Shown here: one piece after another, positions 8,762 to 17,149 of the stretch
Layout: each line of letters begins with the position of its first letter
How positions within the stretch are numbered: position 1 is the stretch's first letter
Assembly: GCA_046348685.1 (NCBI GenBank)
Contig: JAXMDT010000011.1
Coordinates: 1 to 64,000, forward strand
DNA from: JAXMDT01 sp046348685
GTDB taxonomy: Bacteria; Pseudomonadota; Alphaproteobacteria; Rickettsiales; UBA998
Direction of reading: 5' to 3'
Length of the DNA: 64,000 nt
Translations under genes and position numbers: made by a program
The notes under the pieces: generated by a model
Told to the model about the DNA's origin: nothing
Seen by the model: the letters and a program-made list of their open reading frames with translations, nothing else
Database searches by the model: none

Positions 8762-9091
8762 ATGGCATTGCTTGCATCTTTGCTCCGCCATCGTATCACC
8801 ATCGAGCAGCCTGTCCGGTCTACGGATGGGCAGGGCGGTTACACGAAAAACTGGACGGCCCTGGCAACCGTCTGGGCGCGTATGTCGGCAGGCAGCGGCT
8901 CAGAAAATACCGCGACGCGCCAGCTAGCATCCGAGACAGCATACCGTGTGACCATCCGTTACCGCAGCGATGTAACGAACGCCATGCGCCTTAATTGGAA
9001 CAATCGTCTGTTCAATATTCGCACGGTGATTGATCCGGATGGTAAACAGCAGTCACTGGTGCTGACAGTTGAAGAAAACGTGGCGATGTAG
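8762..9091 (+). CDS. Phage head-tail adaptor (head closure) protein
   Basis: 109 residues: MALLASLLRHRITIEQPVRS, GGYTKNWTALATVWARMSAGSG, then YRVTIRYRSDVTNAMRLNWN and LFNIRTVIDPDGKQQSLVLTVEE. This is the SPP1 gp16 / HK97 gp7-type stopper fold that closes the head before tail attachment. The start codon lies one base after the connector stop, and the next gene is 8 bp downstream. Equivalent to GTA g7. Confidence 0.9.
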   Translation: MALLASLLRHRITIEQPVRSTDGQGGYTKNWTALATVWARMSAGSGSENTATRQLASETAYRVTIRYRSDVTNAMRLNWNNRLFNIRTVIDPDGKQQSLVLTVEENVAM

Positions 9092-9099
9092 GAGGCACT

Positions 9100-9501
9100 A
9101 TGGCAGGACATACCTTGAATGCTGTACAAAAAGCGATCTATCAGACTTTGTCGGCAGACAGCACGCTCGGCACGCTCATTAACGGTATCTTTGATGCCGT
9201 GCCGGAAGGCACAGCCTATCCATATATTGTCTTCGCGGGTGGCAACGCAGAGAATCTGGAAAGCCTTGGCGGGCATCGTGAACGCATTCGTCTGACGTGT
9301 GAAGTGTATTCGCGCACACATGGGCGTAAGCAAGTGCAAACCATTTTAGACCGGATGCAGATTCTTTTGCATCATGCCAGTCCATCGCTTGATGTTGGAT
9401 TTCAATTGCACCAGATCGAATGCAAAAATGCCAGCACCGCCTTATTATCGGACGGTTTGACGTGGCGGGGAATTGTGGCGGTGGAAGCGATAGTGCAGTA
9501 A
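9100..9501 (+). CDS. DUF3168 family tail-terminator protein (GTA gp8-like)
   Basis: 133 residues starting with an AGGAGGCACT ribosome site. NAVQKAIYQTLSADSTLGTLINGIFDAVPEGTAYPYIVF is the typical DUF3168 opening, followed by LTCEVYSRTHGRKQVQTILDRM. In phages and GTAs it caps the tail tube next to the head. It is the last recognisable structural gene: its stop codon at 9501 directly abuts the stop of pyrF on the other strand, so the tail tube, tape measure and baseplate genes are absent here. Confidence 0.88.
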   Translation: MAGHTLNAVQKAIYQTLSADSTLGTLINGIFDAVPEGTAYPYIVFAGGNAENLESLGGHRERIRLTCEVYSRTHGRKQVQTILDRMQILLHHASPSLDVGFQLHQIECKNASTALLSDGLTWRGIVAVEAIVQ

Positions 9502-10218
9502 TTAAAGAATCATCTGAATCATCTTAGCGGCGGCCTTGGGATCGGGGGCCTGCGTAATCGGCCTGCCGATGACCAGATAATCCGCGCCGAGTTCGATCGC
9601 CTCCTTCGGCGTCATGACACGCTTCTGATCATCTTCCGTAGTGCCTTCAGGACGGATGCCCGGAACGACCAGGGTAAAATCATCGCCGCAGGTTTCGCGG
9701 ATCAATTTGATTTCATAAGACGAGCAGACCACACCGTCGAGGCCGGAGCTTTGCGCGAGATCGGCCAGGCGCTTGACTTGGTCATCGAGCCTGTCCCGCA
9801 CGCCGATCATGGATAAATCCTCCTGATCAAGGCTGGTCAGCACTGTCACGCCGAGAATGATCGGGCGTTCTTTTCCCGTTGTCTCGGCAATATGCATCGA
9901 GGCGTCGATGGCGCGGCGAAGCATGGCGCGCCCGCCTGCCGTATGCACGGTCATCATAAACGTATTGATTCCCGCCGTCGCCTCGATCGCCTTGGCGACC
10001 GTATTCGGGATGTCATGGAATTTGAGATCGAGGAAAACGGGGATATGCAGCGGCGCCAGCGCATGTACGCCCGATGCACCGTTAGCGACGAAATATTCCA
10101 AGCCCAGCTTGATCGCGCCGACGTGCGGCCCGATTTTTTCAACCAGCTTGAACGCGCCGCCGACATCGGTCGTATCAACCGCGCAGATAATGGGATTTTT
10201 TGTATCGTTGTAGATCAT
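9502..10218 (-). CDS. pyrF: Orotidine 5'-phosphate decarboxylase
   Basis: 238 residues from the ATG at 10218 (an in-frame GTG at 10239 would add 7). It removes CO2 from OMP to give UMP, the last step of UMP synthesis. Visible motifs: CAVDTTD near the start, GAIKLGLEYF, the catalytic FLDLKFHDIPNTV (Lys/Asp pair), DGVVCSSYE and VPGIRPEG plus ADYLVIGRPIT at the phosphate site. It lies 56 bp downstream of pyrC, on the same strand, and is convergent with the GTA-like DUF3168 gene with no spacer. Confidence 0.96.
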   Translation of the reverse strand: MIYNDTKNPIICAVDTTDVGGAFKLVEKIGPHVGAIKLGLEYFVANGASGVHALAPLHIPVFLDLKFHDIPNTVAKAIEATAGINTFMMTVHTAGGRAMLRRAIDASMHIAETTGKERPIILGVTVLTSLDQEDLSMIGVRDRLDDQVKRLADLAQSSGLDGVVCSSYEIKLIRETCGDDFTLVVPGIRPEGTTEDDQKRVMTPKEAIELGADYLVIGRPITQAPDPKAAAKMIQMIL

Positions 10219-10274
10219 ACGGGCACTCACATAGCGCACTTCGCTTACCGAAGCAAAGATTCCCGCGCAGAATG

Positions 10275-11633
10275 CTAAGCCGCGTTTTTCTTTTTATCGG
10301 AATCGCCGAGCAAATATACGGTTTCACCACCCACGATGGTACGGATGGCGCGGCCTTTCACCTTGGTGCCCTCGAAAGGTGAGTTTTTGGATTTGCTGTG
10401 GAAACTTTCCGGCTCGAGCAGCCACTCATAGTTAAGATCGATCAGCACGAGATCGGCAGGCGCGCCTTTTTTCAGGCGACCGGCAGGAACATGGATGATG
10501 TCGGCGGGTTTATAAGTCATCGCCGCCAGCACATCGCGCAGCTTCATCTCGCCCTGATGATAGAGATTCAGCGACAGCGGCAGCATTGTTTCCAGCCCGA
10601 CGATGCCAAAGGCTGCGGAAGAAAGGGGAACACGTTTGCTTTCCACGTCGTGCGGCGCATGATCGGTGGCAATGGCGTCAATCGTGCCGTCTTTCAAGCC
10701 TTCGATCACGGCGAGGCGGTCCTTCTCAGCGCGGAGAGGAGGGTTCATCTTGCTGAAGGTGCGATATTCTTCGACGGCTTCATCGGTAAGCATGAAATGG
10801 TGCGGGGCTGCTTCCGCCGTGACACGCAGGCCTTTTCTTTTAGCGCGGCGCACGGCATCGATCGCTTCGGCGGTTGAAATATGCAGGACGTGATATTGGC
10901 CGCCGGTCAACTCAGCAAGAAGGATATCCCGCTCGACCATCACCGCTTCGGCGGCATTCGGTATGCCTTTCACGCCAAGGCGGGTGGAAACGGCGCCCTC
11001 GTTCATGCAGCCGCCGCCCGAAAGATGCAGGTCTTCGGCATGCTGCGCGACGGGTACGCCCAGCTCGCGGGCATAGGAGAGAGCGGCGCGCATGACGCCG
11101 GCATTCATCACGGGCAGGCCGTCATCCGTAAAGCCGACGGCGCCTGCTTCAGCAAGCAGTCCCATCTCGGAAAGTTCTTTGCCTTCCATGTTTTTGCTGA
11201 TGCAGGCATAAGTGCGCACGTTGACATAACCCGTTTCGCGGGCACGCTTATGAATGAAATCGACGATGGACACGTTGTCTATCGGCGGTTTGGTATTGGG
11301 CATGCAGGCCACGGTGGTCACGCCGCCCGCCGCAGCCGAACGCGTACCGGTTTCAATCGTCTCTTTGTGCTCCTGGCCCGGCTCACGGAAATGCACCTGA
11401 ATGTCGAGCAGGCCGGGGCAGAGAATATGCCCGCCGCAATCGACGATCTCGAAATCGTGCGTCGTATCGTAATCGAACTCACCTTGACCGACTTCAGAAA
11501 TGATATCGCCCGCCGTCAGCACATAACCTTTCGCGTCAAGGTTCGATTCCGGATCGATCACCCGCGCGTTGATATACGCGGTCTTGTGATCCTTGCGCAT
11601 GCTGCGTTTGGGAAGGGTGAAGCTTTGGGTCAT
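10275..11633 (-). CDS. pyrC: Dihydroorotase (class I)
   Basis: 452 residues starting MTQSFTLPKRS with an AAGGA ribosome site. It closes carbamoyl-aspartate to dihydroorotate. Motifs: LCPGLLDIQVHFREPGQEHKETIETG (the metal-binding H-x-H is changed to Q-V-H; see the text DIQVHFREPG, in which class I enzymes usually have DxHVHxRxPG), KINPPLR-like SKMNPPLRAEKD, and IATDHAPHDVESK. The replacement of the first His by Gln is seen in some inactive or pyrB-dependent dihydroorotases, so catalytic competence is not certain from this reading. Lies between the repeat at 11.7 kb and pyrF. Confidence 0.93.
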   Translation of the reverse strand: MTQSFTLPKRSMRKDHKTAYINARVIDPESNLDAKGYVLTAGDIISEVGQGEFDYDTTHDFEIVDCGGHILCPGLLDIQVHFREPGQEHKETIETGTRSAAAGGVTTVACMPNTKPPIDNVSIVDFIHKRARETGYVNVRTYACISKNMEGKELSEMGLLAEAGAVGFTDDGLPVMNAGVMRAALSYARELGVPVAQHAEDLHLSGGGCMNEGAVSTRLGVKGIPNAAEAVMVERDILLAELTGGQYHVLHISTAEAIDAVRRAKRKGLRVTAEAAPHHFMLTDEAVEEYRTFSKMNPPLRAEKDRLAVIEGLKDGTIDAIATDHAPHDVESKRVPLSSAAFGIVGLETMLPLSLNLYHQGEMKLRDVLAAMTYKPADIIHVPAGRLKKGAPADLVLIDLNYEWLLEPESFHSKSKNSPFEGTKVKGRAIRTIVGGETVYLLGDSDKKKNAA

Positions 11634-11651
11634 GACGGTCCTTAATTAAAT

Positions 11652-11778
11652 GTCATCGCCTGAATCGTGCAGCGATTCTAAGGCGATCCAGCAAGAGCGG
11701 CATGGCCGCGATATATCGCGCCGGACGGCGCTTCGGCTGGATTCCCTTAGAATTTCTTGCAGAAATTCAGGGAATGAC
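11652..11778. repeat. Interspersed three-hairpin repeat, copy 1
   Basis: 127 bp bounded by GTCAT and ATGAC. It can form three stems: ATCGCC..GGCGAT with inner GAATCG/CGATTC; CCAGC..GCTGG with inner GCGATATATCGC; and ATTCCC..GGGAAT with inner GAATTTC/GAAATTC. The same layout recurs at 29672-29801 and 35769-35904. It lies between pyrC and the GIY-YIG gene and overlaps the 3' end of the latter by 12 bp. Confidence 0.85.
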
Positions 11779-12063
11779 GGTTTCATACAAGTCTTTCCAA
11801 TCAGGATTCTGATTTTCGATCAGATTTAACTTAGCTTTTCTAGTATATTTTTTTAGTCGCTTTTCCCTATGAACGGCGACATCCATGCTATCGCACAATT
11901 CATAGTAAACGAGCATACTACACTTATGTTTTTTCGTGAAACCGTCGGCTAAGTGATGCTTATGCTCATAAGTACGTTTTATTAAATTCGAGGTAACGCC
12001 AATATATAGTGTGCCATTACGCCCGTTTGCCATCATGTAAATAGCAGGGTATTTTTCTGCCAT
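11767..12063 (-). CDS. Small GIY-YIG domain nuclease-like protein
   Basis: 98 residues forming a single GIY-YIG domain: AIYMMANGRNGTLYIGVTSNLIKRTYEHK carries the degenerate first motif (AIYMM), YIG and the catalytic Arg; LVYYELCDSMDVAVHREKRLKKYTR carries the conserved Glu/Arg helix. The family cuts DNA in repair or mobility; single-domain members are common and mostly uncharacterised. The ATG is 6 bp after the pyrB stop, so it is in the pyr transcript. It is visibly richer in A+T than its neighbours and ends within the repeat at 11652-11778, suggesting late arrival. Confidence 0.87.
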   Translation of the reverse strand: MAEKYPAIYMMANGRNGTLYIGVTSNLIKRTYEHKHHLADGFTKKHKCSMLVYYELCDSMDVAVHREKRLKKYTRKAKLNLIENQNPDWKDLYETVIP

Positions 12064-12068
12064 AAAAA

Positions 12069-12977
12069 CTATCCTACCAACATTTCCAGCACGGCCTGCC
12101 GCACAGCGACGCCCATTTCCACCTGTTCCAGAATCACGCTGCGGTGAATATCGTCCGCCAGTTCGGAGTCGATCTCAACGCCGCGGTTGATCGGGCCGGG
12201 ATGCATGATAATCGCATCGGGTTTGGCGTAGGCCAGTTTTTCTTTATCGAGGCCGTAGAAATGGAAATACTCCCGCGGCGAAGGGACGAGTGGCCCGCTG
12301 ATACGCTCATTCTGTACGCGCAGCATCATGATAATGTCCGCATCTTGCAGCCCGTCCCGCATGGAATGCGATATCGTGGCGCCAAGGGTGTGCGCGGCGG
12401 CTGGCATCAAGGTCGGCGGTGCAATAAGGGTTACGGATGCTCCCATCTTGGTCAGCAGCAGCGTATTGGAACGGGCGACGCGGCTATGCAGCACATCGCC
12501 GCAGATCGCCACGTTCAGCCCTTCCAGCTTACCTTTCTTGCGGCGGATGGTCAGCGCATCGAGCAACGCCTGCGTCGGATGTTCGTGCGAGCCATCCCCG
12601 GCATTGATCACGGAGCAATTGACTTTTTGCGCAAGCAAATGCACTGCCCCGCTTTCATTATGCCGCACGGCGATCACGTCCGGATTCATGGCGTACAGCG
12701 TCATGGCGGTATCGATCAGCGTTTCGCCTTTTTTCACCGAAGAGCTGGAGACGGACATGTTAATCACATCCATGCCTAGCCGTTTACCCGCCAGCTCGAA
12801 GGATGTGCGTGTGCGGGTGGAATCCTCGAAAAACAGGTTGATGAGCGTGCGGCCCTTGAGAACGGAATGCTTTTTATCGATGGCGCGGTTGCGAGTGACG
12901 AATTGTTCGGCGGCATCGAGGATAGACTGAATCTCGTCGCGCGATAATCCCTCGATTCCAAGTAGATGTTTTTTCAT
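12069..12977 (-). CDS. pyrB: Aspartate carbamoyltransferase catalytic chain
   Basis: 302 residues from the ATG at 12977 (MKKHLLGIEGLSRDEI, the usual family start). An in-frame ATG at 13070 would add a basic 31-residue leader; neither has a clear Shine-Dalgarno. It condenses carbamoyl phosphate with aspartate. Motifs: FFEDSTRTRTSFELAGKRLG (carbamoyl-phosphate loop), HNESGAVHLLA, GDGSHEHPTQALLDALTI, GDVLHSRVARSN and MHPGPINRGVEI. First gene of a pyrB-GIY-YIG-pyrC-pyrF set, divergent from the TPR lipoprotein gene. Confidence 0.95.
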   Translation of the reverse strand: MKKHLLGIEGLSRDEIQSILDAAEQFVTRNRAIDKKHSVLKGRTLINLFFEDSTRTRTSFELAGKRLGMDVINMSVSSSSVKKGETLIDTAMTLYAMNPDVIAVRHNESGAVHLLAQKVNCSVINAGDGSHEHPTQALLDALTIRRKKGKLEGLNVAICGDVLHSRVARSNTLLLTKMGASVTLIAPPTLMPAAAHTLGATISHSMRDGLQDADIIMMLRVQNERISGPLVPSPREYFHFYGLDKEKLAYAKPDAIIMHPGPINRGVEIDSELADDIHRSVILEQVEMGVAVRQAVLEMLVG

Positions 12978-13165
12978 CAGCGATTTTTTGTCGGGAGCGG
13001 GTAATAATTTCTTGCTCTTGCTACCGGTTAACCGGCGCTTTATGCCACCTAGACTGAGCAACTTCACCATATGAGCGCGGATTTACATTAGTTTGAGGAA
13101 AGTTTACAGCAAAAATATTGCCCGAAGCAAAGAAAAGTGGAAATCATGACCGCCGAGAGGGTTCC

Positions 13166-14101
13166 ATGACATATCGTATTTGCCTGATTCTTGGATTTTT
13201 GACCTTAACGGCCTGCGTCGGGGCAACGCCCATGCCGATCGACAACAAGAAATACCTTGAAGAGTCCGAGGGCCCGAAAGTAGACGGCGTCAATGATACG
13301 CTGGAAAAAAACGCTGACCGTGCGATGGAAAATGGAAACTACCCTCAGGCGGTGCAGAATTATCAGCAGCTCGTCGATAACGCCCACGAAAATATGAGCT
13401 ATAAGCTGAAGCTGGCGGATGCGCGCCGCCGCGCCGGGGATGTCGATACGGCGGTCGGGCTTTACGATGCGGTATTGAAAAAGGAACCCGGAAATCTGGA
13501 TGCACAGGAAGGAAAGGCGCTTGGCCTGATGTTCCAGGGTGAGTTTGATACGTCGGCTGGAATGCTTTCCGACATTATGAAAGCGGATCCGAAGCGCTGG
13601 CGAACCTTGAATGCGCTGGCATTGATGTTCGTGCGCCGCAATATGCCCGATGAAGCGATGTCTTATTTTGCAGAGGCGCTGAAATACAGCAAAAACAATG
13701 CTTCCGTGCTTAATAATGTAGGTTTGACGCACGCGATTAACGGCGATTCCGATAAGGCAATCGAGGCGCTGGAACAGGCATCCCGTCTTGCTCCTAACAA
13801 ATCGGCGCTTAAAATGCAGATCGATATGAATCTGGCATTGGTTTACGGCGTTTCAGGAAATATGGACCGCGCGGAAGACGTTGCCGGGCAATATCTGCAT
13901 GGTCCGGCACTCGATAATAATCTGGGCCTTTACGCCTATCTCGCCAAAGACGAAAAACTCGCCAAGAGTTATTTCAACATGGCGCTGACATCCAGCCCTT
14001 ATTATTACCCCCGCGCTTGGGATAATCTCACCAAAATCGATTCTACGACGAAAAGCATGAAGCCGCCCGCATTAGGGGGCAAACGCATCAAAGTGAACTA
14101 G
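13166..14101 (+). CDS. TPR-repeat lipoprotein, TadD-like
   Basis: 311 residues from the ATG at 13166, preceded by GAGAGG; the longer in-frame start at 13118 would bury the signal peptide. MTYRICLILGFLTLTAC is a lipoprotein signal with a good lipobox (LTAC, Cys17). About five TPR units follow (for example GNYPQAVQNYQQLVDNA, GDVDTAVGLYDAVLKKEPGN, MPDEAMSYFAEALKYS, GDSDKAIEALEQASRLAPN). The stretch MNLALVYGVSGNMDRAEDVA resembles TadD of Flp-pilus systems, but no other tad genes are in the window, so the role is uncertain. Confidence 0.82.
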   Translation: MTYRICLILGFLTLTACVGATPMPIDNKKYLEESEGPKVDGVNDTLEKNADRAMENGNYPQAVQNYQQLVDNAHENMSYKLKLADARRRAGDVDTAVGLYDAVLKKEPGNLDAQEGKALGLMFQGEFDTSAGMLSDIMKADPKRWRTLNALALMFVRRNMPDEAMSYFAEALKYSKNNASVLNNVGLTHAINGDSDKAIEALEQASRLAPNKSALKMQIDMNLALVYGVSGNMDRAEDVAGQYLHGPALDNNLGLYAYLAKDEKLAKSYFNMALTSSPYYYPRAWDNLTKIDSTTKSMKPPALGGKRIKVN

Positions 14102-14104
14102 GAC

Positions 14105-15031
14105 GTGAAAATACTGGTTATCAAGCACGGGGCTTTTGGCGATCTTATTCTCGCCAGCGGCGCGATTAAAGCGATACGCGCAAAATTTCCAGATGCACGG
14201 ATCACACTGCTGACAACTAAGCCGTTTGCCAGATTAATGGATGCCTGCCCATGGATCGACGACATCGAGGTGGATGAGCGTTCCTGGGCGCCGGTCGCAA
14301 TTTTAAAGATTCTGCATTTCTTTGCCACCGGTCATTTCGACTATGTTTTCGACCTGCAGACCTCGCAACGCAGCTCCTTTTACTGGTGGCTGACACTGTT
14401 TAAAAAGCCTGGCTGGTCGGGCATTGCCCGCCATGCCAGCCACCGGCACGATACGCCGCACCGCACCACGCTGCACACGCTGGATCGCCTGAAAGAGCAG
14501 TTGGTGATTGCCGGAGTGCTTACGGAAAATGATGCATTGTCGCCCGACATCAGCTGGATGAGGGCAGATATATCCCGTTTTCCGATACGCACGCCTTATG
14601 CCTTGATCGTGCCGGGCGGTTCGGCGCATCGTCCTGAAAAACGCTGGCCGGTAGAGCGTTACATCGAACTGGTAGAATGGCTGAATAGCCAGAACATGCA
14701 TCCGGTATTGATCGGCGGCGAAGGCGAGCGCGACGTTCTGAACGCGATTGATGAAAAAGTGGTATGCCTTAATCTGTGCGGCCAGACGACATTTGAAGAA
14801 ATTGCAGAATTGGCGCGCGGCGCAGCGATGGGAATCGGCAACGATACGGGGCCGACGCATCTCATTGCCGCTGCCGGATGCCCCACCGTCGTATTGTTTG
14901 CAACAAAAGCCTCCAATCCGGATTTATGTGCGCCGCGTGGCAAGCATGTTGCTATCGTCGATGTGCAGGATCTGTTCTACCTGCCGCTGCAGGATGTGAT
15001 TCACGCGGCTAAAAACATAGCAATTCCTTGA
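14105..15031 (+). CDS. Glycosyltransferase family 9 (heptosyltransferase-like)
   Basis: 308 residues from a GTG three bases after the TPR gene stop. MKILVIKHGAFGDLILASGAIKAIR is the GT9 donor-site opening; ALIVPGGSAHRPEKRWPVERY and RGAAMGIGNDTGPTHLIAAAGCPTVVLF are the C-terminal sugar-nucleotide motifs (GNDTGP). The family moves ADP-heptose onto LPS inner core at the cytoplasmic face of the inner membrane. The exact acceptor cannot be told. Probably co-transcribed with the upstream lipoprotein gene. Confidence 0.9.
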   Translation: MKILVIKHGAFGDLILASGAIKAIRAKFPDARITLLTTKPFARLMDACPWIDDIEVDERSWAPVAILKILHFFATGHFDYVFDLQTSQRSSFYWWLTLFKKPGWSGIARHASHRHDTPHRTTLHTLDRLKEQLVIAGVLTENDALSPDISWMRADISRFPIRTPYALIVPGGSAHRPEKRWPVERYIELVEWLNSQNMHPVLIGGEGERDVLNAIDEKVVCLNLCGQTTFEEIAELARGAAMGIGNDTGPTHLIAAAGCPTVVLFATKASNPDLCAPRGKHVAIVDVQDLFYLPLQDVIHAAKNIAIP

Positions 15032-15068
15032 CATTGCGCTGGAATGACTTACACATGATCCTCCTTTT

Positions 15069-17042
15069 ATGACACAAGCCGCTACAAAATCTGATTCAAT
15101 CTCCATTACCCTGCCGGATGGCTCTATCCGGCAGTATCCCGCGCCGGTGACGGGGTTCCAGATTGCCGAATCCATCGGCCCGGGTCTGGCCAAGGCCGCC
15201 CTTGCTATGAAGGTGGACGGCATTCAGCGCGATTTGTCCGAACCGATTAACGCCGATTCAAAAGTCAGTCTGCTGACACTCAAGGATGAAGAAGGCCTCG
15301 ACATCATGCGCCACACGACGACAGCGCAGGTATTGGCGCGCGCGGTGAAAGAGCTTTATCCTTCCGCGAAACTCGCTATCGGCCCGACCATCGAAAACGG
15401 GTTTTATTACGACATCGATTTTACTGGCCCAATTTCAGTGGAAGATTTGCCGAAGATCGAAGCGAAAATGCATGAGATCATCAAGCGCGGCCTCACGGTA
15501 AAGCGTGAGATGTGGGCGCGCGATGAAGCGATTGCCATGTTCGAATCTCGCGGCGAGGTCTACAAGGCCGATCTGATTTCCACCGCCGCTGAAGACGATA
15601 CGACCGAGCGCGGTAAGATTTCCCTTTATCGCCAGGGCGAAGGGGATGATGCGTTCATCGACCTTTGCCGCGGCCCGCACGTGCCGTCGCTGGGCAAAAT
15701 CAGTCCGGCCTTCAAACTGACGAAAGTCGCCGGTGCATACTGGCGCGGCGATTCCAAAAACAAGCAATTGCAGCGTATTTACGGGGTTTCCTTTGCCACC
15801 GAGAAAGAGCTCAAAGCCTATCTCCATATGATCGAGGAGGCGGAAAAGCGCGATCACCGCAAGCTTGGCAAACAGCTGAACCTGTTCCACATGCAGGAAG
15901 AAGCGATCGGCCAGGTATTCTGGCACGACAAAGGCTGGACGCTCTACCGCACGATGGAAAATTATATCCGCGATAAGATCCGCGCGAATGGTTACATCGA
16001 AGTGAAGACGCCGATCCTGGTAGATCGTACGCTGTGGGAGGCCTCAGGCCACTGGGAAAAATTTCATGAGAATATGTTCACGCTGGAGGCTGAGGAGCGC
16101 ACGCTCGCCATCAAGCCGATGAACTGCCCATGCCATATTCAGATTTTTAACCAGGGCATTAAATCCTACCGTGACCTGCCATTACGCATGGCGGAATTCG
16201 GTTCGTGCCACCGCAACGAAGCGTCCGGCGCGCTGCATGGCCTGATGCGGGTGCGGGCGATGGTGCAGGACGATGCGCATATTTTCTGTACCGAAGACCA
16301 GATTCTCTCGGAGACAGAGCGTTTCTGCTCGCTGCTGAGCGAGGTCTATGATGAGCTTGGCTTCAAGGAAGTAAAGGTCAAGCTTGCCACCCGCCCGGAA
16401 AAACGCGCCGGCACGGATGCGACATGGGATAAAGCGGAAAAGGGGCTGGAAGATGCCCTGATTGCGCTTAAGATGGATTATACCATCGCACCGAACGAAG
16501 GTGCGTTTTACGGCCCGAAACTCGAATTCCACCTGAAGGATTCCATTGGGCGCAGCTGGCAGTGCGGCACGCTGCAGCTCGATTTCGTCCTTCCGGAACG
16601 CCTTGATGCCAATTATATCGCGGAGGATGGAAACAAAACGCGCCCTGTGATGCTGCACCGTGCAATTCTCGGTTCAATGGAGCGTTTCCTTGGCATCCTG
16701 ATTGAGGAATATGCCGGTAAATTCCCGCTCTGGCTCGCGCCGCTGCAAGTCGTGGTGGCGGGCATCACCAACGATCAGGATGAGTACGCGAAGGAAGTCG
16801 TCGCGGCGCTGAGTGCCGCGGGATTGCGCGCCGAAGCCGACCTTTCCGCGAACAAGATCAGCTATAAAATCCGCGAGCATTCGGATATGAAAATTCCGGT
16901 AATCATGGCAGTCGGGGCGAGGGAGCAGGAAAACAAGGCGGTATCGATCCGGCGCCTCGGTTCGGAAAAACAGCAGGTTATGTCCCTTGCTGATGCAATT
17001 GCGTCACTGAAAGACGAAGTGACGAGCCGCCGGATTTCATAA
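15069..17042 (+). CDS. thrS: Threonine-tRNA ligase
   Basis: 657 residues with all domains in order: TGS (about 10-75), second N-terminal editing domain with HTTAQVLARAVKELYP and IENGFYYDID, catalytic core with KPMNCPCHIQIFNQG (zinc Cys), FGSCHRNEASGALHGLMRVRAMVQDDAHIF, MLHRAILGSMERFLGIL (zinc His), and the C-terminal anticodon-binding domain (LQVVVAGITNDQDEYAKEV). It charges tRNA-Thr. It lies directly upstream of infC as in most bacteria. Confidence 0.98.
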   Translation: MTQAATKSDSISITLPDGSIRQYPAPVTGFQIAESIGPGLAKAALAMKVDGIQRDLSEPINADSKVSLLTLKDEEGLDIMRHTTTAQVLARAVKELYPSAKLAIGPTIENGFYYDIDFTGPISVEDLPKIEAKMHEIIKRGLTVKREMWARDEAIAMFESRGEVYKADLISTAAEDDTTERGKISLYRQGEGDDAFIDLCRGPHVPSLGKISPAFKLTKVAGAYWRGDSKNKQLQRIYGVSFATEKELKAYLHMIEEAEKRDHRKLGKQLNLFHMQEEAIGQVFWHDKGWTLYRTMENYIRDKIRANGYIEVKTPILVDRTLWEASGHWEKFHENMFTLEAEERTLAIKPMNCPCHIQIFNQGIKSYRDLPLRMAEFGSCHRNEASGALHGLMRVRAMVQDDAHIFCTEDQILSETERFCSLLSEVYDELGFKEVKVKLATRPEKRAGTDATWDKAEKGLEDALIALKMDYTIAPNEGAFYGPKLEFHLKDSIGRSWQCGTLQLDFVLPERLDANYIAEDGNKTRPVMLHRAILGSMERFLGILIEEYAGKFPLWLAPLQVVVAGITNDQDEYAKEVVAALSAAGLRAEADLSANKISYKIREHSDMKIPVIMAVGAREQENKAVSIRRLGSEKQQVMSLADAIASLKDEVTSRRIS

Positions 17043-17125
17043 ACATATGGTTTCCTTGTTTACAGGACGATAATCAGAGATTATTCAAGATTATTTTTTT
17101 ACACATGAAATGGAGTTTTCATTAT

Positions 17126-17149
17126 ATGACTGAAGTGGTTGCTGCATGA
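17126..17149 (+). CDS. Possible 7-codon leader ORF coupled to infC
   Basis: ATG at 17126 encodes MTEVVAA and its TGA overlaps the infC ATG as ATGA. GGAG at 17112-17115 lies about 10 bases before it, whereas the infC ATG has no clear Shine-Dalgarno. Translational coupling would explain this arrangement. It is too short to support on its own. Confidence 0.3.
   Translation: MTEVVAA

Noticed and set aside
15028..15059. TTGACA with a CATGAT box before thrS
   Set aside because: The 20-bp spacer is too long; no convincing promoter.
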